From Candidatus Parcubacteria bacterium (GTDB lineage: Bacteria; Patescibacteriota; Patescibacteriia; JAACEG01): 7,444 nt of DNA. Under the pieces are notes generated by a model. The model saw only the letters and a program-made list of their open reading frames with translations. It searched no databases and was not told the origin of the DNA. Positions 7,327-7,444 of this stretch are shown piece by piece (position 1 is the stretch's first letter; each line of letters opens with the position of its first letter). The translations under genes were made by a program, and so were the position numbers. The stretch is from positions 1-7,444 of the forward strand of contig JAGLJD010000094.1 in assembly GCA_023142625.1 (NCBI GenBank). The letters are read 5' to 3'.

Positions 7327-7368
7327 TCCCACAAATTTACACATCAGTTACAAATAATACAAATAAAA

Positions 7369-7444
7369 ATGGATAATAAAGTGTTATTTAAGAACTTAAG
7401 TTATAAAATTATAGGTATATTGTTTGAAGTATATAATAATTTAG
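7369..7444 (+). CDS. GxxExxY-family protein (PDDEXK_3-like), N-terminal fragment cut by the window
   Basis: An open frame starts at the ATG at 7369 and runs off the window after 25 codons, so only the N-terminus is visible. The residues LSYKIIGILFEVYNNL (10-25), with the next codon starting in g, match the usual beginning of GxxExxY proteins, which have the pattern YKIIGxxxEVxxxLG before the naming motif. These are small proteins with a predicted PD-(D/E)XK-like fold; their role is not established. No Shine-Dalgarno is visible, and the 42 bp before the gene contain no palindrome. The gene is not a polysaccharide gene and may be a separate insertion between the permease and the rest of the locus. 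The call rests on 16 recognisable residues, so it is moderate. Confidence 0.65.
   Translation, partial: MDNKVLFKNLSYKIIGILFEVYNNL

Noticed and set aside
7336..7360. Promoter before the GxxExxY gene
   Set aside because: A tttaca hexamer and a taatac hexamer are present but only about 13 bp apart, too close for a normal sigma-70 promoter, and such matches are common in AT-rich DNA.

Overview
The window is a roughly 7.4 kb piece of an AT-rich bacterial genome with closely packed genes, all on the + strand. Every complete gene ends in TAA. No in-frame TGA interrupts the reading frames, so a code that reads TGA as glycine is not indicated. The compact layout, the A/T-rich codon use, the weak or absent Shine-Dalgarno sites on several genes and the GC-rich palindromes scattered through AT-rich DNA resemble Candidate Phyla Radiation (Patescibacteria, Parcubacteria-like) genomes. 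This placement is an inference from style, not from a marker gene.

Layout. Positions 1-160 hold the right-hand part of a palindromic repeat element, which carries a second, nested hairpin. Positions 209-2869 encode a complete P-type cation-transporting ATPase of the SERCA-like P2 group. Positions 2890-3070 hold a second, complete 181 bp copy of the same palindromic element, so the ATPase gene sits between two copies. Positions 3131-7326 hold four tightly spaced genes: a polyprenyl-phosphate sugar-1-phosphate transferase, GDP-mannose 4,6-dehydratase (gmd), GDP-L-fucose synthase (fcl) and a polysaccharide-exporting ABC-2 permease (Wzm/TagG type). A further gene opens at 7369 and runs off the window; its 25 visible residues match the N-terminus of GxxExxY-family proteins.

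How the genes work together. The four-gene block reads as part of a surface-polysaccharide locus. The sugar transferase would load the first sugar phosphate onto a lipid carrier on the inner face of the membrane. Gmd and Fcl would convert GDP-mannose to GDP-L-fucose, a donor for chain growth. The permease would export the lipid-linked chain together with an ATP-binding subunit (Wzt) that is not in this window. No fucosyltransferase or other glycosyltransferase is visible; these would be expected outside the window.

I found no clearly new enzyme system. The most unusual material is the palindromic DNA: two related elements bracketing an ion-pump gene, a hairpin nested in one of them, and a small GC palindrome translated as part of the gmd N-terminus.
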